From assembly GCF_001428845.1 (NCBI RefSeq), contig NZ_LMIU01000023.1, positions 353,531 to 417,530 on the forward strand: DNA of 64,000 nucleotides, given 5' to 3'. The notes beneath the pieces were generated by a model. That model was given only the letters and a program-made list of their open reading frames with translations. It was not told the DNA's origin and ran no database searches. Source of the stretch: Achromobacter sp. Root83 (GTDB taxonomy: Bacteria; Pseudomonadota; Gammaproteobacteria; Burkholderiales; Burkholderiaceae_B). Of this stretch, positions 56,165 through 64,000 are shown piece by piece. Within the stretch, counting starts at the first letter, position 1. Every line of letters begins with the position of its first letter. The translations under genes were made by a program, and so were the position numbers.

Positions 56165-57067
56165 ATGCAACAGATGCACGATTCGGTCATTGTAGGCGGC
56201 GGCCCGGCCGGCGCTTCCTGCGCTTTGTGGCTGGCGCGCCTGGGCCTGTCCCCGCTGCTGGTCGAGGCCAGCGCCCGCCTGGGCGGCCTGGGCAATGACA
56301 ACCCGTTCGCCGACGACTGGATTGCCGTGCTGCCCGGAGTGACCGGCCAGCAGGTGGCGGCCAACATCGACGCCAGCGTGCGTGCCGCCGGGGTGCCCCT
56401 GCGCCTGGAAACCCGCGTGACCGCCGTCCGGCCCTGCAAGGGCGGCATCGAGGCCACGCTGACCGGCCTGGCGGGCGAGGAATCCCTGGTGCGGGCGCGC
56501 ACGCTGGTCATCGCCTCCGGCGTGCGTGCCAAGGGCCTGCCGGAACATCCGCCCGGCGCATCGTGGCCCGGCGTGCTGATCGGCCCGGGTTCGCCCATCG
56601 TGGCGCAGGACTACTCCGGCTTGTCCGTGGCCGTGCTGGGTGGCGGCGACAACGCCTTCGAAAACTACGTGTACGTGCGCAACCGCGGCGCGCGCGCCGT
56701 TCATCTCTATGCCCGCAGCGTGCGCGCCCAGCAGCAATGGGTGACGCGCGCCGGCCAGGAAGGCGTGCGCATCGGCCCGTACCAGGTCGACCCGGCCACC
56801 CGCAGCGTCGACGGCCGGCAGTACGACCTGATCCTGGTCTTCTACGGCTGGGAGCCCCAGGCGGCCTTTGCCGACGGATTGCGGCTCGCCCGCGACGAGC
56901 GCGGCTACATCCGCACCGATTTCGCCACCGCCGAAACCAGCGTGCCCGACATCTACGCCGTGGGCGAGGTGGCGCACCGCATGCATCCCTGCGTGGTGAC
57001 GTCGATGGCGGACGGGGTGGTGGCCGCCAAGGCCATCCAGCGGCGCTGGGAGCGGGCGGGGGAGTAG
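56165..57067 (+). CDS. thioredoxin-reductase-like flavoprotein without redox cysteines
   Basis: The 300-residue protein has two dinucleotide motifs (VGGGPAGASCALWLA and VLGGGDNAFENYVYV) and the GEVAHRMHPCVVTSMADG end motif of thioredoxin reductases, but lacks the CxxC site between them. It may be a ferredoxin-NADP reductase-like or quinone oxidoreductase. The physiological partner is unknown. It is divergent from folB. Confidence 0.85.
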   Translation: MQQMHDSVIVGGGPAGASCALWLARLGLSPLLVEASARLGGLGNDNPFADDWIAVLPGVTGQQVAANIDASVRAAGVPLRLETRVTAVRPCKGGIEATLTGLAGEESLVRARTLVIASGVRAKGLPEHPPGASWPGVLIGPGSPIVAQDYSGLSVAVLGGGDNAFENYVYVRNRGARAVHLYARSVRAQQQWVTRAGQEGVRIGPYQVDPATRSVDGRQYDLILVFYGWEPQAAFADGLRLARDERGYIRTDFATAETSVPDIYAVGEVAHRMHPCVVTSMADGVVAAKAIQRRWERAGE

Positions 57068-57122
57068 CCGCACGCTGGTGACGTCCGGGCCAGAGCCGCA
57101 CGCGGCCAGCGCGGGGACGCTT

Positions 57123-57920
57123 TCAGCGCGGCGCCAGGAACGTCAGCACCGCCTCCAGGAATTCGGCGGGCCGCTCGATATTCGACAGATGCACCGCCGG
57201 CAGGACCAGAAGCTTTGCGCCAGGCACCGCCGCCGCGATGAATTCGCCGTGGCTGGCCGCCGTCACCGTGTCGTCGCGGCCGGCGATCACCAGCGTGGGC
57301 CGCGGGATCAGCGCGATCGTGCGCCGCAGATCCATGTCGCGCACCGCCGCGAACGCGCCCGCCAGGCCATGGCGGTCGGTGGCCAGCAGCATGGCGCGGA
57401 ACGCGCCGATGACCGGGCCGCCCGCTTGCAGCATCGGCGCCGGGAACCAGTTGCCCAGGAACATCGCGGCGGTGTCCGTCATGTCGGGCGCCTGCAGGGT
57501 GGCGGCGATGCGTTCGTCCCACTGCGGCGCGGGGCCCAGATAGGCCGAGGTATTGGCAAGGATCAGGCGGTCGACGCGGCCGGGCGCATGCACGCCCAGC
57601 CACTGCCCGACCATCCCGCCCAGCGACAGGCCCAGGAAGTGCGCGCGTCCGATGTCCAGGCCGTCCATCAGCTCGATGACGTCGCGGCCAAGCCGGTCCA
57701 GCGAATAGGCGCCCTGGGGCACGCCGGATGCGCCATGCCCGCGTGTGTCGTAGCGCAGCACCCGGAAAGCGCGGGACAGCGCGGGTATCTGCTCGTCCCA
57801 CATGTGCAGCGTGGTGCCGATGGAGTTCGACAGGACCAGCACGGGCAAGCCGGCGTCGCCATCGAACCGATAGGCGATGCGGGCGCCGTCGCCCGTGGTG
57901 AAGAACAAGTGGTTCGGCAT
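57123..57920 (-). CDS. pcaD: 3-oxoadipate enol-lactonase
   Basis: This 265-residue alpha/beta hydrolase has the nucleophile elbow GLSLGGMVG, acid DDTVT region and His (PAVHLSNIERP). It matches PcaD-type lactonases that turn enol-lactone into 3-oxoadipate. It lies by CoA transferase genes of the same pathway, divergent from a LysR regulator. Confidence 0.88.
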   Translation of the reverse strand: MPNHLFFTTGDGARIAYRFDGDAGLPVLVLSNSIGTTLHMWDEQIPALSRAFRVLRYDTRGHGASGVPQGAYSLDRLGRDVIELMDGLDIGRAHFLGLSLGGMVGQWLGVHAPGRVDRLILANTSAYLGPAPQWDERIAATLQAPDMTDTAAMFLGNWFPAPMLQAGGPVIGAFRAMLLATDRHGLAGAFAAVRDMDLRRTIALIPRPTLVIAGRDDTVTAASHGEFIAAAVPGAKLLVLPAVHLSNIERPAEFLEAVLTFLAPR

Positions 57921-58018
57921 GGCGAATCTTCCTTGTGTAGGGGATGACTCACAGCGTAGTTGCGCCGCCTTAAGGAAAAAATTACAAAGTTCGCACAGTC
58001 TTTGTCGGAAAAGCTGAA

Positions 58019-58921
58019 ATGAGCGAATTCACCCTGCATGACCTGCAGTGCTTTGACGCCGTGGTGCGCGGAGGCGGGTTTCAGGCGGCCGCCACGGCGC
58101 TGCACCGCTCCCATCCGGCGGTGTTCGCCGCTGTCGCCAAGCTGGAGCGCCAGCTTGGCCTGGCGCTGCTGGACCGAAGCGGCTATCGCGTCCGCCCCAC
58201 GCCGGCCGGGACCTCATTCCACCGCCGCGCGCAAACGCTGCTGCGCGAACTGGAAGGTCTGCGCACCCACGCCGCGCAACTGGCGATGGGCGAGGAAAGC
58301 GAACTGCGCGTGGTGGTCGGGGACTTCTGCCCCAGACCGGAAATCCTGGGGCTGCTCAGCCGCTTCTTCGCGCAGTGCCCCGCGACACGGCTGCACCTGC
58401 ATTTCGAGGCCGTGGGCGGTCCGCAAGAGCGCTTGCTGGACGGGGAAGCGGACCTGATCCTGCACCGCGTGGACAAGCGCGATCCGCGCATCGAATGGCT
58501 GGACCTGGCCCAGGTGCCGTTCATCCCGGTCGCGGCCCCGGCCTATCTGCCCGAGCCCCTTGCGCGGGCAGCCACGCCGCGCGCGCTGCGCGACTACACG
58601 CAGTGCGTCATGCGCGACACCGCCCGGCATACGCCGGCGCGCGACTATTTCATGATCGAAGGCGCGCCGCAGTGCACCGTGCCGGACCAGCTCATGAAGA
58701 AGGAAATCATTTTGCAGGGGATGGGGTGGGGGCATCTGCCGCGTTTCCTGATCGATGCCGAATTGCGCGATGGGCGGTTGCAGTCCATCGCCAGCCGCCA
58801 TCTGCCCGGCAGCACCGAGGAACTGGTGGCGGCGCGGCGCGGCGACCGGCCGCAGGGTCCCGTCCTGACCCGCCTGTGGCAGCACCTTCAGGACGCATCC
58901 GGCGCCATGCAAACGCGCTGA
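58019..58921 (+). CDS. LysR-family regulator of the beta-ketoadipate cluster
   Basis: The 300-residue regulator has the N-terminal LysR helix-turn-helix (QAAATALHRSHPAVFAAVAK) and a C-terminal effector domain. It sits between pcaD (divergent, 98 bp) and the pca/Bug operon, so it probably regulates both with an intermediate such as muconate, 3-oxoadipate or protocatechuate. Confidence 0.9.
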   Translation: MSEFTLHDLQCFDAVVRGGGFQAAATALHRSHPAVFAAVAKLERQLGLALLDRSGYRVRPTPAGTSFHRRAQTLLRELEGLRTHAAQLAMGEESELRVVVGDFCPRPEILGLLSRFFAQCPATRLHLHFEAVGGPQERLLDGEADLILHRVDKRDPRIEWLDLAQVPFIPVAAPAYLPEPLARAATPRALRDYTQCVMRDTARHTPARDYFMIEGAPQCTVPDQLMKKEIILQGMGWGHLPRFLIDAELRDGRLQSIASRHLPGSTEELVAARRGDRPQGPVLTRLWQHLQDASGAMQTR

Positions 58922-58924
58922 GCC

Positions 58925-58953
58925 GCGGGCGCAAGACAAGGGCTGGCGCCCGC
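58925..58953 (+). terminator. hairpin after the LysR gene
   Basis: An 8-bp perfect stem GCGGGCGC/GCGCCCGC spans a 13-nt loop shortly after the LysR stop. No T-run is directly adjacent, so it is only a weak terminator candidate. Confidence 0.35.
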
Positions 58954-59068
58954 GCTCTTAAGCTCAGGCGAAGCCACACCTCCAGATTCCAGAATAGGCA
59001 TTTGTCCGCGCCGCGCCCACACTGCTGCTCACAAGTTGATCAATCGATGATCACGCTGGGAGACAAGC

Positions 59069-60037
59069 ATGAAGTGCGCGCATCGCTGGCTGACCGCCGG
59101 CGCGATGGCCTTCGCCATCGCGAGTCCGGCGCTGGCCGCATGGCCCGAGCGGCCCATCACCCTCATCATTCCCGCCGCGCCCGGCGGCACCACCGACATC
59201 TCGGCGCGACTGATCGCGGACAAGCTGTCCGCCAAATTAGGCCAGCAGGTCATCGTCGAAAACCGCGCGGGCGCGGCCGGCATCATCGGCGCGCAGGCGC
59301 TGGCGCGTGCCAAGCCCGATGGCTACACGCTGCTGATGGGCAACATCGGCCCCAACGCCATCAACTACGCCCTCTACAAGACGCTGCCCTACAAGGCCGC
59401 CGACTTCGCGCCCGTGACGCTGGTGATCTCGGTGCCCAACGTGCTGGTCGTGAACGAGGCCTCTTCCGCCCGTTCGGTGGCCGACCTGCTGGCCCAGGCC
59501 AGGCAGGATCCGGCCAAGGTGTCCTTCGGCAGTTCCGGCGCGGGCCAGTCGCCGCACCTGTCGGCTGAACTCTTCAAGCAGCGCGCCGGCATTCCCGGCA
59601 CGCATGTGCCCTACAAAGGCGCAGGCCCCGCCGTGGCCGCGCTGCTGGGCCAGCAATTCACCTTCATGATCGACAACCTGCCCAGCTCCATGCCGTTCAT
59701 CCAGTCCGGCAAGCTGCGCGCGCTGGCTGTCACAAGCGACCGGCGCCTGGCCGAGCTGCCCGACGTGCCGACCATGGCCGAGGCCGGCGTGAAGGACATG
59801 GTGGTCACCGCCTGGTTCGGCCTGGTCGCGCCCGCGGGCACGCCGCGCGAAGCCATCGACAAACTCTACGCCGCCACCCGCGACGTGGTGCGCAGCCCCG
59901 ACATCAGCGAGCGCTTCAAGGCCATGGGCGGGCAGGCCGGCGGCAACACCCCGGCGGAGTTCGCGGCCTTCATCGACCAGGAACGCGCCCGCTGGAAACA
60001 GATCGTGGACGCGGCGGGCCTTGCACAGGAGCAATGA
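59069..60037 (+). CDS. Bug/TctC-family solute-binding protein (first)
   Basis: The 322-residue periplasmic protein has a signal peptide (GAMAFAIASPALAAWPERP) and the Bug fold (ITLIIPAAPGGTTDISARLI, MPFIQSGKLRALAVTSDRR). Bug proteins bind carboxylates. Here it is coupled to CoA-transferase genes: its stop is directly before the next GTG. No TctA or TctB membrane genes are in the window. Confidence 0.93.
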   Translation: MKCAHRWLTAGAMAFAIASPALAAWPERPITLIIPAAPGGTTDISARLIADKLSAKLGQQVIVENRAGAAGIIGAQALARAKPDGYTLLMGNIGPNAINYALYKTLPYKAADFAPVTLVISVPNVLVVNEASSARSVADLLAQARQDPAKVSFGSSGAGQSPHLSAELFKQRAGIPGTHVPYKGAGPAVAALLGQQFTFMIDNLPSSMPFIQSGKLRALAVTSDRRLAELPDVPTMAEAGVKDMVVTAWFGLVAPAGTPREAIDKLYAATRDVVRSPDISERFKAMGGQAGGNTPAEFAAFIDQERARWKQIVDAAGLAQEQ

Positions 60038-60703
60038 GTGATCGACAAGATACAAGCATCCATGGCCGAGGCCGTGGCGGTGATCCCCGACGGCGCCTCG
60101 GTGCTGGTGGGCGGCTTCGGCGAAGCGGGCGTGCCCTACGAACTGCTGCAATGCCTGGCGGAATCGGGGCGGCGCGATCTGACCATCATCTCCAATAACG
60201 CCGGTACCTTCGAACGCGGCATCGCCGCGCTGCTGATACGCAAGCAGGTCAGGAAGATCATCTGCTCGCATCCGCGGCCACCCAACTCCGAGGCTTTTGC
60301 CCGCGCCTTCCGCGCCGGCGAAGTCGACCTGGAGTGCGTGCCCCAGGGCACCCTGGCCGAACGGCTGCGCGCCGCGGGCGCGGGGCTGGGTCCCTTCTAC
60401 ACCCCCACCGGCTACGGCACGGAATTGGCGCAGGGCCGCCACCAGGAAGTCATCGACGGCGTGGGCTATGTGCTGGAGCAGCCCTTGCGGGGCGACTACG
60501 CGCTGATCCGCGCGCACCTGGGCGATCGCTGGGGCAACCTGATGTACCGGCACGCGGCCCGCAACTTCAACCCCGTGATGTGCATGGCCGCAGGCCACGC
60601 CATCGCGCAGGTCGACGAGGTCGTGCCGCTGGGCACCTTCGTGCCCGAGCAGGTCATGACGCAGGGCATCTTCGTGAAATCCGTGGTGCGGGTGGAGGCC
60701 TGA
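60038..60703 (+). CDS. pcaI: 3-oxoadipate CoA-transferase subunit A
   Basis: The 221-residue subunit has the family motif GGFGEAGVPYELLQCL and ends before the B subunit. With PcaJ it moves CoA from succinyl-CoA to 3-oxoadipate. It begins with GTG immediately at the stop of the Bug gene. Specificity for 3-oxoadipate is inferred from the nearby pcaD. Confidence 0.88.
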   Translation: MIDKIQASMAEAVAVIPDGASVLVGGFGEAGVPYELLQCLAESGRRDLTIISNNAGTFERGIAALLIRKQVRKIICSHPRPPNSEAFARAFRAGEVDLECVPQGTLAERLRAAGAGLGPFYTPTGYGTELAQGRHQEVIDGVGYVLEQPLRGDYALIRAHLGDRWGNLMYRHAARNFNPVMCMAAGHAIAQVDEVVPLGTFVPEQVMTQGIFVKSVVRVEA

Positions 60704-60704
60704 C

Positions 60705-61403
60705 ATGCAAGAGATCATCGGCTTGACCCGCCAGCAGATCGCGCAACTGCTGGCCAGCGATATTCCGGACGGCTCCATCGTCAACCTGGGCATCGGCATG
60801 CCGACCCTGGTGGGCGACCATCTGCCCGCCGGCCGCGAGATCCTGCTGCACAGCGAGAACGGCATCCTGGGCATGGGGCCCGCCGCCGCCGGCGCGGACG
60901 TGGACCCGGACCTGATCAACGCCAGCCGCCAGCCCATCACCTTGCTGGAAGGCGCCTCCATCACCGAGCACACCGTGTCGTTCGCCATGATGCGCGGCGG
61001 CCACCTGGACTACGCCGTGCTGGGCGCGTTCCAGGTCTCGGAGCAGGGCGACCTGGCCAACTGGAAGACCGACGCGGCCGACGCCATACCCGCCGTGGGC
61101 GGGGCGATGGACCTGGCCGTGGGCGCCAAGCAGGTGCTGGTCACCATGGAACACCGCGGCCGCGACGGATCGCCCAAGGTGCTCAGGCAATGCACCTATC
61201 CGCTGACCGGCAAGGGCGTGGTGACGCGCATCTATACCGACCTGGCCGTGATCGACGTGACGCCCGAGGGCCTGCGGGTCCATGCGATGAAAGCGGGCGT
61301 CAGCGAAGCTTTCCTGCGCTCGGTGACCGGCGCGCCGCTGCATTTCCCGAACACGCCGCGCACCATCGTGCTGGATGGCGCGGGCGCTCCCCGCTACGAC
61401 TGA
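60705..61403 (+). CDS. pcaJ: 3-oxoadipate CoA-transferase subunit B
   Basis: The 232-residue subunit carries the catalytic Glu in LLHSENGILGMGP and the GGAMDLAVGAKQVLV stretch. It starts 1 bp after the A subunit, as usual. Confidence 0.9.
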   Translation: MQEIIGLTRQQIAQLLASDIPDGSIVNLGIGMPTLVGDHLPAGREILLHSENGILGMGPAAAGADVDPDLINASRQPITLLEGASITEHTVSFAMMRGGHLDYAVLGAFQVSEQGDLANWKTDAADAIPAVGGAMDLAVGAKQVLVTMEHRGRDGSPKVLRQCTYPLTGKGVVTRIYTDLAVIDVTPEGLRVHAMKAGVSEAFLRSVTGAPLHFPNTPRTIVLDGAGAPRYD

Positions 61404-61437
61404 GGTCTTGCGCCCGCCCCGGGCAAAGGAGTTTTCG

Positions 61438-62400
61438 ATGATCCGTTCGATCCTGGCAGCCCTCTCGGCGGGCGTGCTCTGCGTGGGGGCGGCGCACGCC
61501 GCACCCACCTACCCCGACAAGCCCATCACTCTGCTGATTCCGTATCCGCCCGGCGGCAGCGCCGACATGCTGGCCCGCCCGCTGGGCGCCGAACTGCAGA
61601 AGAAGTGGGGCCAGCCGGTGGTGCTGGAATACAAGCCGGGCGCGGGCGGCGCGATCGCCTCCGCCCAGCTCGCGCGCGCCAAGCCCGACGGCTACACGCT
61701 GCTGATGGTGCTGGCGGCGCACACCATCAACCCCAGCCTGTATCCCTCGCTGCCCGACGACACGCGCAAGGACTTCGCGCCGGTATCGCTCGTCGCCACC
61801 TTGCCCATGCTGGTCGCCGCGCCGCTGGCCACGCCCGCCAACTCCATTCCCGAACTGATCGCCTACGGCAAGAGCCATCCGGGCAAGCTCAGCTTCGCGT
61901 CGGCGGGCAACGGCAATACCAGCCATCTGGCGGCCGAGATGTTCAAGAACCAGACGGGCGCCGACATGATGCACGTTCCCTACAAAGGCAGCGGCCCCGC
62001 GGTCGTGGCCCTGCTGGGCGGCGAGGTCTCGCTGATGTTCGACAGCATCTCCACGTCGCTGCCGCAGGTGCAGGCAGGCAAGCTGAAGGCCATCGCGGTC
62101 ACCGGAGAACGCCGCTCGCCGCTGCTGCCCAACGTGCCGACCGTCGCCGAAAGCGTGCCCGGCTTCGTGGTGAACGGCTGGTACGGGGTACTGGCACCGG
62201 CGGGGACGCCGGCGGCGGTGGTGGATGCGTTGAGCAAGGGAATTGCGGAGGCGGTTGCGGTGCCGGGGTTGAAGCAGCAGCTTGGCGGGTATGGGTATGA
62301 GGTGGTGGGGTCTACGCCGGAGGAGTTCGGGGCGCATATCGATCGGGAGCTGGTGGCTTGGAAGAAGGCGGTGGAGGTGTCGGGGGCTAAGGTGAATTGA
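61438..62400 (+). CDS. Bug/TctC-family solute-binding protein (second)
   Basis: The 320-residue periplasmic protein has a signal peptide (ILAALSAGVLCVGAAHA) and the Bug fold (ITLLIPYPPGGSADMLARPL). It is clearly different from the first Bug protein of the operon. From about 62180 its codons become rich in G and T, running into a skewed spacer. Confidence 0.93.
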   Translation: MIRSILAALSAGVLCVGAAHAAPTYPDKPITLLIPYPPGGSADMLARPLGAELQKKWGQPVVLEYKPGAGGAIASAQLARAKPDGYTLLMVLAAHTINPSLYPSLPDDTRKDFAPVSLVATLPMLVAAPLATPANSIPELIAYGKSHPGKLSFASAGNGNTSHLAAEMFKNQTGADMMHVPYKGSGPAVVALLGGEVSLMFDSISTSLPQVQAGKLKAIAVTGERRSPLLPNVPTVAESVPGFVVNGWYGVLAPAGTPAAVVDALSKGIAEAVAVPGLKQQLGGYGYEVVGSTPEEFGAHIDRELVAWKKAVEVSGAKVN

Positions 62401-62569
62401 CGGGGTTTTATTGCGTTTGAGGTTTTGTGGATTACGGTTGTGATTTTGGTTTTGGAGGCTGGGTGAGCGGATTTTGGCCGGTTAGTGGGGGGCGGTGATC
62501 TTTTTGGGGATTGGTGTTCTGGGTGGGTTCAGTGCTTTGTAGGTTCGAGGTCTTTGGAGGTACTTGTCG
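62401..62569. other. G+T-skewed spacer between the pca operon and the IS element
   Basis: By hand count 62401-62520 holds only 10 C and 11 A in 120 bases, so over 80 percent is G or T. No gene or RNA is seen in it. Confidence 0.8.
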
Positions 62570-62607
62570 AAGATCTTCGTAGGTACCGGTCCAAGATCTT
62601 CGTAGGT
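62547..62607. repeat. 23-bp-period tandem repeat
   Basis: AAGATCTTCGTAGGT is exact at 62570-62584 and 62593-62607, with a degenerate copy 23 bp earlier at 62547-62562 (12 of 16 matching). It sits just outside the left end of the insertion sequence. Confidence 0.75.
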
Positions 62608-62629
62608 CGCCCGGCGGCGCGGTCGCCGT

Positions 62630-62658
62630 GGGAGTGTCAGTATTTTTGTGTTTGAGGC
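62630..62658. repeat. terminal inverted repeat, left
   Basis: It begins GGGAGTGTCAG and ends TGTTTGAGGC; it mirrors 63971-63999 with three mismatches near position 11-14. Confidence 0.88.
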
Positions 62659-62703
62659 AGTAAAAGCCTGATCGTTGTTTGGATCAGGCCTATTGATGCT
62701 ATC

Positions 62704-63945
62704 TCAGCGATACGGGTCAGTGAAGCGAATCACGGCGAACTGATTCATAGCGGCCTTCCAGTCGTGTGTGGCGCTGCCCCAGGCCCCAGTGATGTTGCGT
62801 AGGACCAGCCACAGCAGCTTGGTGGCGGCCTCGTCGCTCGGGAAGTGGCCCCGCGTTTTCACCGCCCGGCGCAACTGCGCGTTGATGCTCTCGATGGCAT
62901 TGGTGGTGTAAATCACCTTGCGGATCGCTGGCGGGAACGTGAAGAACGGGATCACGCGGTCCCAGGCCCGGCGCCATGCGTCAGCGATCGGCGCGTAGCG
63001 CTGGCCCCAAGGGCCTTGCTCGAACTGCACGAGCGCGGCCAGCGCCGCCTCAACGGTCGCCGCCGTGTAGATCGGCTTCAGAGCCGCAGCCACCGTCCGG
63101 CGCTCCTTCCAGCTGGCGTAGTCCAGGCTGGAGCGGATCAGGTGCACGATGCAAGTCTGCAGCGTCGTGGCCGGGAACACCGCGTTCAGCGACTGCTCCA
63201 TGCCCTTCAAGCCATCGGTGACGGCGATCAGGATGTCCTGGGTGCCGCGGGTCTTGAGCTCGTTGAACACCTTCATCCAGAACTTGGCGCCCTCGGTCTG
63301 CTCGATCCAGAGGCCCAGGATGTCACGCGTGCCATCTGGCAACACCGCCAGCGCCAGATACACCGCCTTGTTGCGCACCACGCCGTCCTCGCGGATCTTG
63401 ACCCGCAGCGCATCGAAGAACACCACCGGATACATGGTCTCCAAGGGCCGGGTCTGCCAGGCCGTGACCTCGTCCATCACCGCGTCGGTCACGGAGCTGA
63501 TGAACTCCGGCGAGACTTCTGTCCCGTATTGCTCGGCCAGGAACCCTTGGATCTCGCGCACCGTCATGCCACGGGCGTACATCGCGATGATCTTGTCGTC
63601 GAACCCGGTGAAGCGGCGCTCGTGCTTGGGGATCAGGATCGGCGCGAAGCTGCCGTCGCGGTCGCGCGGGATCTCCACCCGCAGCGGCCCGTCATCGGTC
63701 AGGACCGTCTTGCGACTCTTGCCGTTGCGCTGGTTGGTGGCCTGCTCGGGGCGCTCGCCGCCCGCCGGATAGCCCAGATGGTGGCCCAATTCCGCGCCCA
63801 GGGCCCGTTCGATCAGCGCCTTCTTGAACGCCATCGACAGGTCCTGCACCGCCTCGGCGGTCATCGGGCCTTTGACGAATTGATCAACCAGCTCGGCGGG
63901 AATCGCCGGCAGTTCTCTCAGCGGTGTCTTTGTCTTGGTAGCCAT
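62704..63945 (-). CDS. IS256-family transposase
   Basis: The 413-residue mutator-type transposase has the DDE residues in VVFFDALRVKIRED, AVTDGLKGMEQ and NAIESINAQLRR, with no frameshift, so it may be active. The C-terminal region (WLVLRNITGAWG) matches the family. Confidence 0.95.
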   Translation of the reverse strand: MATKTKTPLRELPAIPAELVDQFVKGPMTAEAVQDLSMAFKKALIERALGAELGHHLGYPAGGERPEQATNQRNGKSRKTVLTDDGPLRVEIPRDRDGSFAPILIPKHERRFTGFDDKIIAMYARGMTVREIQGFLAEQYGTEVSPEFISSVTDAVMDEVTAWQTRPLETMYPVVFFDALRVKIREDGVVRNKAVYLALAVLPDGTRDILGLWIEQTEGAKFWMKVFNELKTRGTQDILIAVTDGLKGMEQSLNAVFPATTLQTCIVHLIRSSLDYASWKERRTVAAALKPIYTAATVEAALAALVQFEQGPWGQRYAPIADAWRRAWDRVIPFFTFPPAIRKVIYTTNAIESINAQLRRAVKTRGHFPSDEAATKLLWLVLRNITGAWGSATHDWKAAMNQFAVIRFTDPYR

Positions 63946-63970
63946 ACATGCTCCTTGAGCAACATGTTAG

Positions 63971-63999
63971 GCCTCAAACACAAAATTTATGACACTCCC
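63971..63999. repeat. terminal inverted repeat, right
   Basis: It reads GCCTCAAACACAAAATTTAT then GACACTCCC and is the partner of 62630-62658. The A/T-rich centre differs at three positions. Confidence 0.88.
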
Positions 64000-64000
64000 G

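Larger units (their letters stand above)
62630..63999 (-). mobile_element. IS256-family insertion sequence (complete)
   Basis: The 1370-bp element is bounded by 29-bp inverted repeats (62630-62658 and 63971-63999, three mismatches, outer end GGGAGTGTCA) and carries one intact transposase. The target duplication cannot be confirmed because the window ends 1 bp after the right repeat; its left copy would be around 62621-62629. Confidence 0.9.

Noticed and set aside
62547..62607. Possible CRISPR array
   Set aside because: The repeat period is only 23 bp with 8-bp gaps, there are at most three copies and no cas gene is present.

Overview
The window is a 64 kb stretch of a high-GC chromosome, almost certainly from a betaproteobacterium of the Alcaligenaceae (Achromobacter/Bordetella type). 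The evidence is gene content and order (rpe-gph-trpEGDC facing apaG-mltA, Bug-family solute-binding proteins, an FdnG-type formate dehydrogenase) and the strong G/C codon bias. Species assignment is inference. Nearly all of the sequence is ordinary chromosomal coding DNA. The only mobile element seen is a complete IS256-family insertion sequence at the right edge.

Region by region. 1-7.8 kb: hutD, a nitrilase-fold hydrolase, a chemotaxis receptor, a DHA2 exporter, a Gcr-type membrane protein and small proteins. 8.0-16.2 kb: the most unusual locus. A heme-oxygenase-like diiron (HDO/TenA-PqqC fold) protein is followed by two [2Fe-2S] ferredoxins that flank an unknown protein. Then come a FadR-type GntR regulator, a TauE/SafE permease, a large ion-transporter-like permease, and an operon of aldehyde dehydrogenase, GlcG/HbpS protein and ferredoxin-domain flavin reductase. 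Identical GTATAC-centred sites precede the transcription units, which points to one regulon and an oxygenase pathway whose substrate I cannot name. 16.3-23.3 kb: stress protein, molybdate-binding Mop protein, DUF3300/DUF2950 pair, beta-propeller, polysaccharide deacetylase, sterol desaturase-like protein and thioesterase.

23.4-37.6 kb: a complete selenocysteine island. The formate dehydrogenase alpha gene is interrupted by an in-frame UGA followed by a bacterial SECIS hairpin. It continues with fdnH, fdnI, fdhE, selA, selB and the tRNA-Sec gene selC, and selD lies 2 kb further on. The island therefore carries the enzyme together with the known dedicated parts needed to decode its UGA (selA, selB, selC, selD). 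37.7-44 kb: LysR regulators, a DUF2917 protein, an HCCA-isomerase-like protein, and a DUF779/aldehyde dehydrogenase unit with a recognisable sigma-54 promoter and its divergent enhancer-binding activator.

44-50 kb: rpe, gph, then trpE-G-D-C, preceded by a Trp-rich leader peptide and an intrinsic terminator, which is a classic transcription attenuator. 50-57 kb: apaG, mltA, a UbiH-type hydroxylase, dsbC, a 2-hydroxyacid dehydrogenase, ttcA-folB and a thioredoxin-reductase-like flavoprotein. 57-62.4 kb: beta-ketoadipate lower-pathway genes (enol-lactonase, LysR, and the two CoA-transferase subunits placed between two Bug solute-binding proteins). 62.4-64 kb: a strongly G+T-skewed spacer with a 23-bp repeat, then the IS256 element.
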